Assembly (NCBI GenBank): GCA_035371905.1
Contig: DAORXQ010000001.1
Span: forward strand, 1 to 60,876
Direction of reading: 5' to 3'
Length of the DNA: 60,876 nt
Origin: a bacterium
GTDB taxonomy: Bacteria; Ratteibacteria; UBA8468; B48-G9; JAFGKM01
Of the stretch, positions 15,684 through 24,261 are shown in pieces (position 1 is the first letter of the stretch; every line of letters starts with the position of its first letter). The notes under the pieces were generated by a model that ran no database searches, was not told the DNA's origin, and worked only from the letters and a program-made list of their open reading frames with translations. Made by a program: the position numbers and the translations under genes.

Positions 15684-18600
15684 TTTGACTCCTTATTCAT
15701 AATTAAATAAATTATAGGAACAAGTAAAAGTGTTATAATCCATGAAACAAGGAAACCACCTATTGCAGGAACTCCAAAGGATTGCCATATCTCTCCACCA
15801 GTCCCTCTTCCAAGTGCCATAGGTATCATTCCAAAAATTGTTGTTAAAGAAGTCATCATAATTGGTCTTATTCTATTTCTTGCTCCTTTTGTTATTGCAT
15901 CAAACAACTGATATCCCCTTGCTCTTAAAATATTTATATAATCAACAAGAACAATTGCGTTATTAACAACAACTCCCATAAGCATTATTATAGCCATAAA
16001 TGAAGCAATAGAGAAATTTACTCCGGTTATGAGTAAAAATAATATGCTTCCGATAAATGTAAATGGGATTGAGAAGAAAATTATAAAGGGTGTTTTAAAT
16101 GATTCAAACTGACCCACCATAACCATATAAACAAGAATAACTCCAAGGATAAGTAATAATCTTAAATCAGCAAAACTTTCCCTCTGCTGTTTAACCATAC
16201 CCCCATAACTAACTGTGATATCTTCTGGTATATTTAATTTTTCTACTTCTTTCTCAATATCTTTCAATACCTCACTCATAGGTCTTTTGAATGTATCACA
16301 TCTTACCTTTACAATTCTCTGTCTGTTTTTTCTATCTATCTGGACAGGTCCGAGTTCAAAATCTATTTCAGCAACATCCTTTAACTTAATAACTCTTCCA
16401 GATGGAGTAAACAAAGGCAATTCTTCTATTTTTTCAATATCATATCTCTGCTTTTCTTCAAGTTGAACAAATACATCAAAATCCTCCCCACCTTCTCTAT
16501 ATTTTGTCGCAGTGTATCCATATATATAACTTCTTACTATTTGAGAAATGGAAGATGTTGAAATACCAAAATTTTTTGCTTTTTCTTTGTCAATCTTTAA
16601 ATGTATCTCAATTCTGTCTTTTTTGTAAGATGTATCAACATTGACTGCTCCTGGTATTTTTTCAATTCTTTCTTTCAACATTTCAGAATATTTTACAATT
16701 TTATTTAGGTCTGAACCTTTAAGTTCTACCTCTATCTGTTTTGCTCCACCCATAAACATTAACTGTAATGGACTTGCAATTGAAACAGAAAATTTTTCTA
16801 TTCCAGGTATTTCTTTTATTCTTTTTCTTATAATTTCTGCTATTTCCTTATCAGACCTTTTTCTTTCCTCTCTCCATGTAAGTCGTGCAGAAATACTCCC
16901 TGCATAAGGTCCTTCATCTCTACCCATTGCTGCTCCTATACCAGAACCAGATTCTCCGCAACTTCCATACCATGCTTTTCTTTCAGGTATTTCCTCTTCA
17001 TATATCTTCCCTATTTCTCTTACAATCTTATCTGTTTCTTCAATCCTTGTTGACGGATTCATTAAAATTGTTGTTTCTATTCTTGCATTATCTGCTTCAG
17101 GAAAAAATTCAACTCCAATAAATTTAAAAAGAAGAAGAGAAGCAAAAAACACAATTATAATTAAAGAAAGAAATAGATTTTTATGTTTCAGACACCATGT
17201 AAGTAAATTTGTGTATACATCATCTATTTTTGTTAAGAATTTCTCTCCTATTTTATAAAATTTTGTCTCCTTAGGATGACCTTTAATAATTTTTGAAGAA
17301 AGCATAGGAACAAGTAAAAGAGCAACTACAAGGGACATAAAGATTGTTGTAGATATAATATATGCAAGTTGTTTAAATATTATACCTATAAAACCCTTTG
17401 TAAAAATTAAAGGAACGAAAACAACTATTGTCGTAATAGTTGAAGCGATAATCGCAGTTCCAACTTCACTTGCTCCAAAAATACTTGCTTCATCTATTTT
17501 TTCTCCCTCTTCATAATGTCTTACAATATTTTCAAGAATAACAATTGAATTATCAACAACCATACCTATTACAAGTGCAAGAGACATAAGGGATATAAGG
17601 TTTATTGTAAATCCACCGATATAAAGAAACAAAAATGCACATATCAAGGAAAAAGGGATTGAAATTGAAACAATAAAACTTAATTTCAGCCGTCTTAAAA
17701 GAAAAACAGTAACAAGAATAACAAGAATTCCTGCAGTTATAACAGTATTTATAAGGTTTTTAATTGACTTTAATATCATTTCAGAGGTGTCAAAAACAGT
17801 ATTAATTTTAATATCCTTTGGAAGAAACTTTTTTATCTCCTCTATTTTCCTTTTTACATTATTAGAAACAATAACAGTATTTTTTCCTGACTGTTTCTGA
17901 ACCATCAAGATAACTGTTTCCTCTCCATCTGTATATGCTTTTGATTTTACCTCCTCGTAATAATCATCCACTTTTGCAATATCTCTTAAATATACAGGTC
18001 TTCCTTCAATAGTTGTAATTAAAATGTCCTTAATCTCTTCTGGATTAACATATCTTCCTTCAGTTCTCAAGAAATAATTTCTTTTACCCCTTTTTATCTC
18101 ACCAAGAGGAAAATCAATATTTTCTTCTGCAAGTCGCTGAACTATTAAATTTGGAGGTATTCTATAACCATTTATTTTTTCCCAGTCAAGATAAATATTA
18201 ATCTGTCTTCTTATTCCACCAAAAACCATAACTGTTCCTACCCCTTCTGCTCTTTTTAACTGGTCTGCTATCTGTTTATCAGCAATATAATATAGATCGC
18301 CCCAGAGTGTTTTTGAAGATATAGAAAAAATTAAAACAGGTGTCATTGATGTTGAAAATTTAAATATCATCGGTTCTTCTGCATCAGGTGCATGCTGATA
18401 AATATCTTTCTTTGCAAAATCAACTTTATCCCTAACATCATTAACTGCTGTGTCAAGATTTTTACCCCATTTAAATTTACATGTTACAATTCCTACGTTA
18501 TCTTTTGAAACGGAAATTAATTCATCAAGGTCTTCAACTCCTGTAAGATAATCCTCAAGATATTTAACAACATCATTTTCAACATCTGAAGAACTTGCGC

Positions 18601-18757
18601 CCGGATAAGGAACAATAACAGAGACCGCAGGAACTTCAATTTCAGGCATAAGGTCAACAGGTATTTTAGGTATTGTTACAAAAGAAACAATTAAAATCGC
18701 AAGGAAAATCATTAAAGTTGTATAAGGCCTTTTAACTGAAAACTCTGGTAAGTTCAT
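15680..18757 (-). CDS. RND efflux pump inner-membrane transporter (AcrB/HAE1-type)
   Basis: 1025 residues, the usual RND length. TM1 lies at about 12-30. Two large periplasmic loops precede the two helix bundles. TM4 contains LALVIGMVVDNSIVILEN, the proton-relay region, and the later bundle contains the repeat VVNNAIVLVDYINILRARG. The subfamily is hydrophobe/multidrug HAE1-like rather than heavy-metal CusA, whose methionine-rich features I do not see. It forms a tripartite pump with the MFP and TolC proteins encoded just upstream. The start overlaps the MFP stop by 4 bases (ATGA). Confidence 0.92.
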   Translation of the reverse strand: MNLPEFSVKRPYTTLMIFLAILIVSFVTIPKIPVDLMPEIEVPAVSVIVPYPGASSSDVENDVVKYLEDYLTGVEDLDELISVSKDNVGIVTCKFKWGKNLDTAVNDVRDKVDFAKKDIYQHAPDAEEPMIFKFSTSMTPVLIFSISSKTLWGDLYYIADKQIADQLKRAEGVGTVMVFGGIRRQINIYLDWEKINGYRIPPNLIVQRLAEENIDFPLGEIKRGKRNYFLRTEGRYVNPEEIKDILITTIEGRPVYLRDIAKVDDYYEEVKSKAYTDGEETVILMVQKQSGKNTVIVSNNVKRKIEEIKKFLPKDIKINTVFDTSEMILKSIKNLINTVITAGILVILVTVFLLRRLKLSFIVSISIPFSLICAFLFLYIGGFTINLISLMSLALVIGMVVDNSIVILENIVRHYEEGEKIDEASIFGASEVGTAIIASTITTIVVFVPLIFTKGFIGIIFKQLAYIISTTIFMSLVVALLLVPMLSSKIIKGHPKETKFYKIGEKFLTKIDDVYTNLLTWCLKHKNLFLSLIIIVFFASLLLFKFIGVEFFPEADNARIETTILMNPSTRIEETDKIVREIGKIYEEEIPERKAWYGSCGESGSGIGAAMGRDEGPYAGSISARLTWREERKRSDKEIAEIIRKRIKEIPGIEKFSVSIASPLQLMFMGGAKQIEVELKGSDLNKIVKYSEMLKERIEKIPGAVNVDTSYKKDRIEIHLKIDKEKAKNFGISTSSISQIVRSYIYGYTATKYREGGEDFDVFVQLEEKQRYDIEKIEELPLFTPSGRVIKLKDVAEIDFELGPVQIDRKNRQRIVKVRCDTFKRPMSEVLKDIEKEVEKLNIPEDITVSYGGMVKQQRESFADLRLLLILGVILVYMVMVGQFESFKTPFIIFFSIPFTFIGSILFLLITGVNFSIASFMAIIMLMGVVVNNAIVLVDYINILRARGYQLFDAITKGARNRIRPIMMTSLTTIFGMIPMALGRGTGGEIWQSFGVPAIGGFLVSWIITLLLVPIIYLIMNKESK

Positions 18758-19866
18758 TTTTTCTCTCCTATTATTTTTATCTTTTTCCCTGTATCAAGAA
18801 TTCCCTGAGAAGTTGTAATAATAATATCATCTCTGTTCAGCCCTTCTTTAACTTCTATAAGATTTTCTTTTATTTTCCCAACTTTTATATACACTTTTTC
18901 AGCAGTATTATCCTTAACCTTAAAACAGTAATAATTACCACTTGCAGGCAATTTCATAACCGCATCAAGAGGAATAGCAAGAACTTTCCTCTCTCCTGTT
19001 ATAATAATTCCCTTACAGTACATCCCAGGTTTTATAAGATAGTTTTTATTTTCAACAATAACTTCAACATCAACTGTCCTTGTTTTTTCATCTGCAACAG
19101 GATATATTTTGGAAACCTTACCATAAAAATCCTTTGTTGGATATGCATCAAGTTTAATTAAAACACTCTGCCCTGTTTTTACCTTTCCAATTTCTTCAGA
19201 AGAAACAGGCAATTTAACTTTTACTTTGCTTATATCTACAATGGCAACAATAGGAACAGACCTCATCATAGAACTTTCTGTAATTAACTCTCCTTCATCT
19301 ATAAATTTTTCAGCAATAAATCCAGTTATTGGAGAATAAATAAATGCTTCATTAAGACGAATTTTTACAAGTTCAAACTGTGTTTTTAATGATTCCAGTT
19401 GATGGGAAACAACTTCATAATTTGTTTTTATATCATCAAGTTTTTTTTCTGAAATTACACCCTCTTTATATAATTTTGTAAATCTTTCATAGTCCTTTTT
19501 TATATTTTCAAGATTTGCCTCCATTGCTTTTATCTGATTTTCCATATTCTCATAATCAATTTTTCTTTTTTTATAATCAATCTGTACTATAAAATCACCC
19601 TTTTTAACAAAATCTCCTTCTTTTACACTCAATTTCTCAATCTGTCCTGAAATTTCAGAATATACAACAACTTTCTGATAAGGTTCAATCTCTCCTATAC
19701 ATTCAACCTCATCTTTTAAAACAATTTCACTGACCTTTTCAACTTCAACCGGTATTTCTGTTTCACTCACAATTTCCACTTTTTTTTCTTTTTTCTTTTT
19801 ATTAAACTGATTAAAAACTACAAGAATTATAATCAAAACTATTAAAACCCATATAATCTTTTTCAT
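18754..19866 (-). CDS. RND efflux periplasmic adaptor (membrane fusion protein)
   Basis: 370 residues with an N-terminal membrane anchor (about 4-20) and a basic stretch KKKKEKK. The lipoyl half-motifs VVVYSEISGQIEKLSVKEGD (about 68-87) and AFIYSPITGFIAEKFIDEG flank a coiled-coil hairpin (about 100-160). Beta-barrel and membrane-proximal domains follow, ending GLNRDDIIITTSQG. It bridges the RND pump and TolC. GGAGGGAAAATG gives a strong start. It lies between tolC and the pump gene in one operon. Confidence 0.92.
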   Translation of the reverse strand: MKKIIWVLIVLIIILVVFNQFNKKKKEKKVEIVSETEIPVEVEKVSEIVLKDEVECIGEIEPYQKVVVYSEISGQIEKLSVKEGDFVKKGDFIVQIDYKKRKIDYENMENQIKAMEANLENIKKDYERFTKLYKEGVISEKKLDDIKTNYEVVSHQLESLKTQFELVKIRLNEAFIYSPITGFIAEKFIDEGELITESSMMRSVPIVAIVDISKVKVKLPVSSEEIGKVKTGQSVLIKLDAYPTKDFYGKVSKIYPVADEKTRTVDVEVIVENKNYLIKPGMYCKGIIITGERKVLAIPLDAVMKLPASGNYYCFKVKDNTAEKVYIKVGKIKENLIEVKEGLNRDDIIITTSQGILDTGKKIKIIGEKK

Positions 19867-19874
19867 TTTCCCTC

Positions 19875-21152
19875 CTACTTTAAAATACCACTTGCTTTAA
19901 GAAGTTGACTGTAAGATATCTTATACTCATACAGTGAATTATAGTAATTATTTTTTGCATCTGTTAATGCAGTAATCGCGTCAATCACATCAGTATTAGT
20001 TGCAAGTCCCTCATTATAAAGAAGATTTGCCACCCTAAAATTTTCTTCTGCAAGTTCTATCTGTTTTTTACTTTCTTCAATTTTATTTTCTGCTAATAGA
20101 AAGTTTAAATAAGCATTTTTAACCTCTATTTCTATTGAATTTTTAATTAATTCAAACTGCTTTTTAATTTCCTCTTTCTCAATCTCTGCTTTTCTTATCT
20201 TATCCTTTGTCTGACCCCAGTTCCAAATATCATAAGATAGCAAAAAACCTGTATTCCAGTTAGTATCCCATTTTCCAACAGATGTTTGAGAACCCCTTTC
20301 AATATTGTAATTAAAGAAAAAATAAATCTGTGGATATAAATTACTTTTCTCAATGTCTATATTTTTTTCATAAATTGAAATTAACTTTTCCATACTCTTT
20401 ATTTCACTTCTTTCTTTCAAAGACATTTCTTTCCACCACTGATAATCTTTTTTTTCCTCCTTTACTTCAAGAATATCTTCTATTTCAAATTCATGGTCAG
20501 GAGATTTTCCCAGAAGAAAATTTAAATTTGCTTTTGCAGTTTTTAAATAATTTTCTATCTCAATTATCCTTGTTTCTGCATTTTTTAAAGCGACTTCTGT
20601 CTTTAAAATATCAAGTTTCGTTACAATTCCTTCCTGAAATAATTTTTTTGCATCAGAAAGATGTTTTTCAAGATTTTCTTTATATTTTAACCCTGTTTCA
20701 AGATTTTTTTTAATCTTCAGAATATTATAATATGCTTTTTCAACATCAAATATTAAATTGGATAATTCATTTTCAAAATCAATTTTTGTTTTTTCATAAT
20801 TTTCTTTTGATATTTCATATGTTTTTTCAATTTTCCAGCCAGTAAAAATAGGTTGACTTAATGTAAATTTAAGTGAAAAAATATTGTCTTCTGTAAACTT
20901 CATAGGAATTCCATTAAAAACAAAACCTTCATTATCTCCAAGGTGTGTATAATTAAAGGATGTTGAAAATGTTGGGAGTTTATATTTTCCGGCTATTTCT
21001 TTTTGATAATATGCACTATCTATTTTATCCTGTGAAATTTTTAACTTTAAATTGTTTTCAATAGCAATTTTTATACATTCATCAAGATTAAACACTTCTT
21101 CAGAAAAAGAAATTAAAACAAAAACGAAAAAGAAAATTAAAAATTTTTTCAT
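19875..21152 (-). CDS. tolC: TolC family outer-membrane efflux protein
   Basis: 425 residues: signal peptide (1-17), then two repeats of long heptad-rich helices interrupted by short strands, the TolC/OEP pattern. VFNLDECIKIAIENNLKLK (20-38) is the typical N-terminal block, and the C-terminal repeat has LAEENFRVANLLYNEGLATNTDVIDA. It forms the outer-membrane channel of the tripartite pump. The ATG follows the tetR stop by 2 bases, and a CAGGAGAT ribosome site overlaps the tetR end. Confidence 0.92.
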   Translation of the reverse strand: MKKFLIFFFVFVLISFSEEVFNLDECIKIAIENNLKLKISQDKIDSAYYQKEIAGKYKLPTFSTSFNYTHLGDNEGFVFNGIPMKFTEDNIFSLKFTLSQPIFTGWKIEKTYEISKENYEKTKIDFENELSNLIFDVEKAYYNILKIKKNLETGLKYKENLEKHLSDAKKLFQEGIVTKLDILKTEVALKNAETRIIEIENYLKTAKANLNFLLGKSPDHEFEIEDILEVKEEKKDYQWWKEMSLKERSEIKSMEKLISIYEKNIDIEKSNLYPQIYFFFNYNIERGSQTSVGKWDTNWNTGFLLSYDIWNWGQTKDKIRKAEIEKEEIKKQFELIKNSIEIEVKNAYLNFLLAENKIEESKKQIELAEENFRVANLLYNEGLATNTDVIDAITALTDAKNNYYNSLYEYKISYSQLLKASGILK

Positions 21153-21154
21153 TT

Positions 21155-21727
21155 TTATCTCCTGATTCCTTCTATAAATATTTTAAAAATAACCTCTTTC
21201 TTTTTTACAAGTGAGTATTTTCTTTCATTTAGTATCCATCTGTGAATATTTCCATGCAATATCCCAATCAATGAGTAAATTATATCTTCTAAATCAAATT
21301 TTTTTATTTTATTCTTTTTTATCTGTTCTTCAAATCCCTTCTTCATAAAATTATCCCATCTTTCAAAAAAATCCTTCCAGAATTTTTCAAAACTCTTTTT
21401 TCTTATAAATGGTTTTTCCTGAAGTAATATTTTAAAAAAAGCATAATTTTTTTCGTGATAGTCAAGATACATTTCAATCTCTTTTTTTAATCTTTCAAAA
21501 AAATCATCAATACCTTCCACCTCTTTTTTAATTTTTAGCATAAGATTTTCAAACTCTTCTTTAATTATTGAAAAAAATAAATCATTTTTATTTTTAAAAT
21601 AAAGATAAAATGTTCCCTTACCTATTCCTGCCTTCCTTGTTATCTCTTCTATTGTGGTTTTTGAATATCCCTTTTGACTTATCAATTTTTCCGCGACTTT
21701 TATAATTAATTTTCTTTTATTTTCCAT
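21155..21727 (-). CDS. TetR/AcrR family transcriptional regulator
   Basis: 190 residues. The N-terminal helix-turn-helix reads YSKTTIEEITRKAGIGKGTF (about 21-40), followed by YLYFKNKNDLF, the standard TetR pattern. The C-terminal ligand domain is helical and not specific. It is the first gene of the efflux operon, and a perfect 22-base palindrome overlaps its start codon, so it probably represses itself and the pump genes until a drug-like ligand binds. The operator lies just downstream of the -10 box. Confidence 0.92.
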   Translation of the reverse strand: MENKRKLIIKVAEKLISQKGYSKTTIEEITRKAGIGKGTFYLYFKNKNDLFFSIIKEEFENLMLKIKKEVEGIDDFFERLKKEIEMYLDYHEKNYAFFKILLQEKPFIRKKSFEKFWKDFFERWDNFMKKGFEEQIKKNKIKKFDLEDIIYSLIGILHGNIHRWILNERKYSLVKKKEVIFKIFIEGIRR

Positions 21728-21748
21728 ATGACTGACCAGTCAGTCATA
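21727..21748. promoter_or_regulatory. Probable TetR operator palindrome
   Basis: A perfect inverted repeat: arms TATGACTGAC and GTCAGTCATA (10 bases each) around a central CA. The core resembles operators of AcrR-like TetR regulators. It lies between the -10 box and the tetR start codon, where a bound dimer would block transcription. Confidence 0.8.
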
Positions 21749-21777
21749 ATTCTATATTAAAATTTCTATTCTGTCAA
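21749..21777 (-). promoter_or_regulatory. Promoter of the tetR-efflux operon
   Basis: On the minus strand: TTGACA (complement of 21772-21777), 17 bases, TAGAAT (complement of 21749-21754). The -10 directly abuts the operator. Confidence 0.75.
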
Positions 21778-21855
21778 GTAATTTTCAAAAACATTGATAT
21801 TTCTACAATTATCAAATTTTAAAAAATTAACAGAAAAAGAAAAATCATGTAAAAT

Positions 21856-21883
21856 TTGACAAATATAAAAAGGAATGTAAAAT
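21856..21883 (+). promoter_or_regulatory. Promoter of the small basic peptide genes
   Basis: TTGACA (21856-21861), 16 bases, TAAAAT (21878-21883), about 30 bases before the start codon. It shows that the short frames downstream are transcribed. The rest of the 186 bases between tetR and these genes shows nothing else beyond the operator and tetR promoter. Confidence 0.65.
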
Positions 21884-21913
21884 TTTAAAAAAAATTAAAG
21901 GGAGGTGAGGAAA

Positions 21914-21991
21914 TTGGCAAAAGCAAAAAAAACAGTAAAGAAAGCAGCAAAAAAAACAGCAAAGAAAAAATGCGCGAGTAAGAAAAAATGA
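21914..21991 (+). CDS. 25-residue Lys/Ala-rich histone-tail-like peptide
   Basis: A TTG start preceded, 5 bases upstream, by GGAGGTGA (21901-21908), close to a perfect anti-16S match, opens a frame of 25 codons. It encodes (M)AKAKKTVKKAAKKTAKKK and then CASKKK, with 14 lysines. KKAAKKTAKK resembles the C-terminal tails of bacterial histone H1-like proteins (AlgP, Hc1 type). It could bind nucleic acid, but this is inference from composition. Promoter and ribosome site support expression. It overlaps the next tiny gene by 4 bases (ATGA). Confidence 0.55.
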   Translation: MAKAKKTVKKAAKKTAKKKCASKKK

Positions 21992-22062
21992 GAAGAAAAA
22001 AAAGAAAATTAAGATGGAGAAGTAAAAAAGCACTCCATAGAAAAAAACCTACAATGGGTTAA
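21988..22062 (+). CDS. 24-residue Arg/Lys-rich basic peptide
   Basis: ATG at 21988 overlaps the stop of the preceding peptide gene (ATGA) and gives 24 residues: MRRKKRKLRWRSKKALHRKK then PTMG. Eleven or more residues are basic, with one Trp. The size and charge resemble small ribosomal proteins or RNA chaperones, but I do not recognise the family. The stop is directly next to the convergent prs stop (22063). Translational coupling to the upstream gene and no gap between genes argue for a real gene. Confidence 0.55.
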   Translation: MRRKKRKLRWRSKKALHRKKPTMG

Positions 22063-22992
22063 TCAGATAAAAAGTTTACTTACAGTTGTCTCAAGGTGGA
22101 TGCTTTTAATCGCTTCTCCAAGTAATTCAGAAACAGTAAGAACAGTAAATTTAGAAGGTAAAGAGAGGTGAGGGATTGTATCAGTAATAATAATTTCTTC
22201 AAAAATTGAGTTTTTGAATTTTTCAACAGCATCGCCTGCAAGAACTGCATGAGTACAGCATCCATATATAACTTTTGCTCCATTTTTCAACAAAGCAGAT
22301 GCTGCTTCTATCATTGTGTTTCCTGTGGAAATTAAATCATCTACAATAATTACCTCGCATCCATTAACGTTTCCTATAACATGCATCATTTCAACTTTAT
22401 CAGGAGATTCTCTTCTTTTATCAACTATTGCGAGATCTCCCGGTAATCTTTTTGCAAATGCTCTTGCCATTTTGACACTTCCAACATCAGGTGAAACTAT
22501 AACAGGTTTTTTAAATTTTTTTTCTCTGAGATATTTTATAATTACAGGCGCTGCAAAAAGATGGTCTACCGGTATATCAAAAAAACCCTGTATCTGTGGT
22601 GCATGAAGGTCCATTGTAAGAATCCTGTTTGCTCCTGCTGTAACAAGAAGATTTGCTACAAGTTTTGCTGTTATTGGAACTCTTGGTTGGTCTTTTCTAT
22701 CCTGTCTTGCATATCCATAATAAGGGATTACTGCTGTTACCCTTCTTGGAGATGCCCTTCTTAAAGCGTCAAGAGTTATAAGTAATTCCATCAAATTTTC
22801 ATTAACTGGTGGACAGGTTGATTGAATGATAAAAACATCCTTTCCCCTTATATTTTCTTCAATTTTTACACATATTTCACCATCTTTAAATCTATAAATA
22901 TTAATAGGGCTAAGTTCTTTATTTAAGTATTTAGCAATTTTTTTTGATAATTCTATATTGGAATTGCCTGAAAATAGCAAACAACTGTCCAT
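22063..22992 (-). CDS. prs: Ribose-phosphate pyrophosphokinase
   Basis: 309 residues, full length. It makes PRPP from ribose 5-phosphate and ATP for nucleotide, His and Trp synthesis. Visible signatures are FKDGEICVKIEENIRGKDVF near 36-55, the divalent-cation site DLHAPQIQGFFDIPVDHL (about 128-145) and the PRPP loop VIVDDLISTGNTM (about 215-227). It starts 1 base after glmU. The order ispE-spoVG-glmU-prs is the same as in Bacillus, so this is an old conserved cluster. Confidence 0.95.
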   Translation of the reverse strand: MDSCLLFSGNSNIELSKKIAKYLNKELSPINIYRFKDGEICVKIEENIRGKDVFIIQSTCPPVNENLMELLITLDALRRASPRRVTAVIPYYGYARQDRKDQPRVPITAKLVANLLVTAGANRILTMDLHAPQIQGFFDIPVDHLFAAPVIIKYLREKKFKKPVIVSPDVGSVKMARAFAKRLPGDLAIVDKRRESPDKVEMMHVIGNVNGCEVIIVDDLISTGNTMIEAASALLKNGAKVIYGCCTHAVLAGDAVEKFKNSIFEEIIITDTIPHLSLPSKFTVLTVSELLGEAIKSIHLETTVSKLFI

Positions 22993-22993
22993 T

Positions 22994-23743
22994 TTATTTC
23001 CTCCTTTTTTTCAAATATTCCTCTGCCTTTTTTAAATCAGATAAGGTATTAATTCCAATTGTCTCATCTGGATCTGGTGTTGTATAAGTTGAGATTTTTT
23101 TATTTTCCAATCTATAAATTTTTATTATGTCGGTAAGATAATATTCTTTTTTCAAAGAATTCATTTCTATCTTTTTCAAACTTGAAAATAAACTATCTGA
23201 TTTAAAAACATATACACCTGCATTTATTTCTTTAATCCTTTTTTCTTCATCACTTGCATTTACTTCCTCAACTATCCCTATAACTTCTCTTCTTTCATTT
23301 CTTAAAATCCTTCCGTAACCAGTGGGATTATCTACAATAGAAGTTAAAAAGGTACAATAACTATTTTCTTCTCTGTGTATTTTAATAAGAGTATTTATTG
23401 TTTTTTCAGAAATAAAAGGTACATCTCCATTAAGAACAATTATATCTCCTTTAAAATTATTCAGTATTTTTTCTGCCTGTAAAACAGCATCACCTGTTCC
23501 TTTCAATTCTTTTTGTTCCACATATTCAACATTTTCACCTTCAAGTTCCTTAAAAACTTCTTCTTTTTTAAAACCAATAACTATTATTATTTTTGATGGA
23601 TTGATTTTTTTTATTGTTTCAAGAAGATACTTAAGCATTGGTTTTCCAAGAAGTTTTGTAACTGTTTTCTGATTTTCTCCACCAAGTCGTTTTCCCATCC
23701 CGGCTGCAAGAACTACAAAACATAAATTACCTTTATTTTCCAT
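22994..23743 (-). CDS. glmU: GlmU-type UDP-N-acetylglucosamine pyrophosphorylase domain, standalone
   Basis: 249 residues. Nucleotidyltransferase motifs VVLAAGMGKRLG (about 10-21), KLLGKPML, GTGDAVLQAE and LNGDVPF match GlmU. The protein ends where the left-handed beta-helix acetyltransferase domain of normal GlmU (about 450 residues) would start, so only the uridylyltransferase half is present. The acetyltransferase must be elsewhere or absent. Position between spoVG/tRNA and prs supports orthology to GlmU rather than another sugar nucleotidyltransferase. Confidence 0.85.
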   Translation of the reverse strand: MENKGNLCFVVLAAGMGKRLGGENQKTVTKLLGKPMLKYLLETIKKINPSKIIIVIGFKKEEVFKELEGENVEYVEQKELKGTGDAVLQAEKILNNFKGDIIVLNGDVPFISEKTINTLIKIHREENSYCTFLTSIVDNPTGYGRILRNERREVIGIVEEVNASDEEKRIKEINAGVYVFKSDSLFSSLKKIEMNSLKKEYYLTDIIKIYRLENKKISTYTTPDPDETIGINTLSDLKKAEEYLKKRRK

Positions 23744-23754
23744 TTTTTTCTTTC

Positions 23755-23825
23755 CTGCCCGGCAAGGACTCGAACCTTGATCCTCGGCTCCAAAGGCCGG
23801 TGTGTTACCATTACACTACCGGGCA
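23755..23825 (-). tRNA. tRNA-Gln (TTG)
   Basis: Read on the minus strand: acceptor TGCCCGG pairs with CCGGGCA, discriminator G; anticodon stem CGGC/GCCG with loop CTTTGGA (anticodon TTG); T arm CAAGG-TTCGAGT-CCTTG. The weak first pair T1-A72 and G73 are glutamine identity features. CCA is not encoded. The tRNA lies between spoVG and glmU. Confidence 0.92.
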
Positions 23826-23871
23826 AACCTTCTGAGAAGTTTAAAAATAAATAGTTAATTAATAGAAAAAT

Positions 23872-24261
23872 TTATTGTTCAGGGTAATTCTTTCCTGTCC
23901 CTTTTTTAACTTTTTCATACTCTTCAAGAACCTTTTTTTGAATATATTCTCTAAAATCTGTTTTTATTGGATGAGCAAGGTCCCTGTGCTGTTGAGAAGG
24001 AGAAAGTCGTTGTTGATTTACTGGATTTAAAGATGCTCCACATGAACCACAAAATTTGTGGCTTATGGGATTTTTAAATCCACATCTTGAACAGGGTCTC
24101 TGCATCTTTTTGCTGGGCATAGCAACAAAAAGTCCTCTTTTACCCTCTATAATCCTTATATCTCTTACCACAAAAGAATCATCAAAAGTTATTGAAGCAT
24201 AAGCTCTTAAACGACTGTTTGGTCTTTCCACAAGAGAAATTCTGGTTTCAGTAATTTCCAT
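23872..24261 (-). CDS. spoVG: SpoVG family regulator with inserted zinc ribbon
   Basis: 129 residues. The ends are clear SpoVG: MEITETRISLVERPNSRLRA (1-20), SFVVRDIRIIEG (29-40), GLFVAMPSKK (43-52), then HRDLAHPI (92-99) and a C-terminal helix. Between MPSKK and HRD, normal SpoVG has about seven residues. Here about 39 residues include Cys57-x2-Cys60 and Cys71-x2-Cys74, a zinc-ribbon pattern. SpoVG binds nucleic acid and regulates cell-surface or division genes in other bacteria. The zinc ribbon could add a nucleic-acid or partner site. AAAGGAGGT precedes the start, and the gene overlaps ispE by 14 bases. Confidence 0.88.
   Translation of the reverse strand: MEITETRISLVERPNSRLRAYASITFDDSFVVRDIRIIEGKRGLFVAMPSKKMQRPCSRCGFKNPISHKFCGSCGASLNPVNQQRLSPSQQHRDLAHPIKTDFREYIQKKVLEEYEKVKKGTGKNYPEQ

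Noticed and set aside
20330..20713. 127-codon open frame opposite tolC
   Set aside because: Lies entirely within tolC on the other strand, has Phe/Leu/Ser-rich composition from A-rich complementary DNA and no ribosome site.
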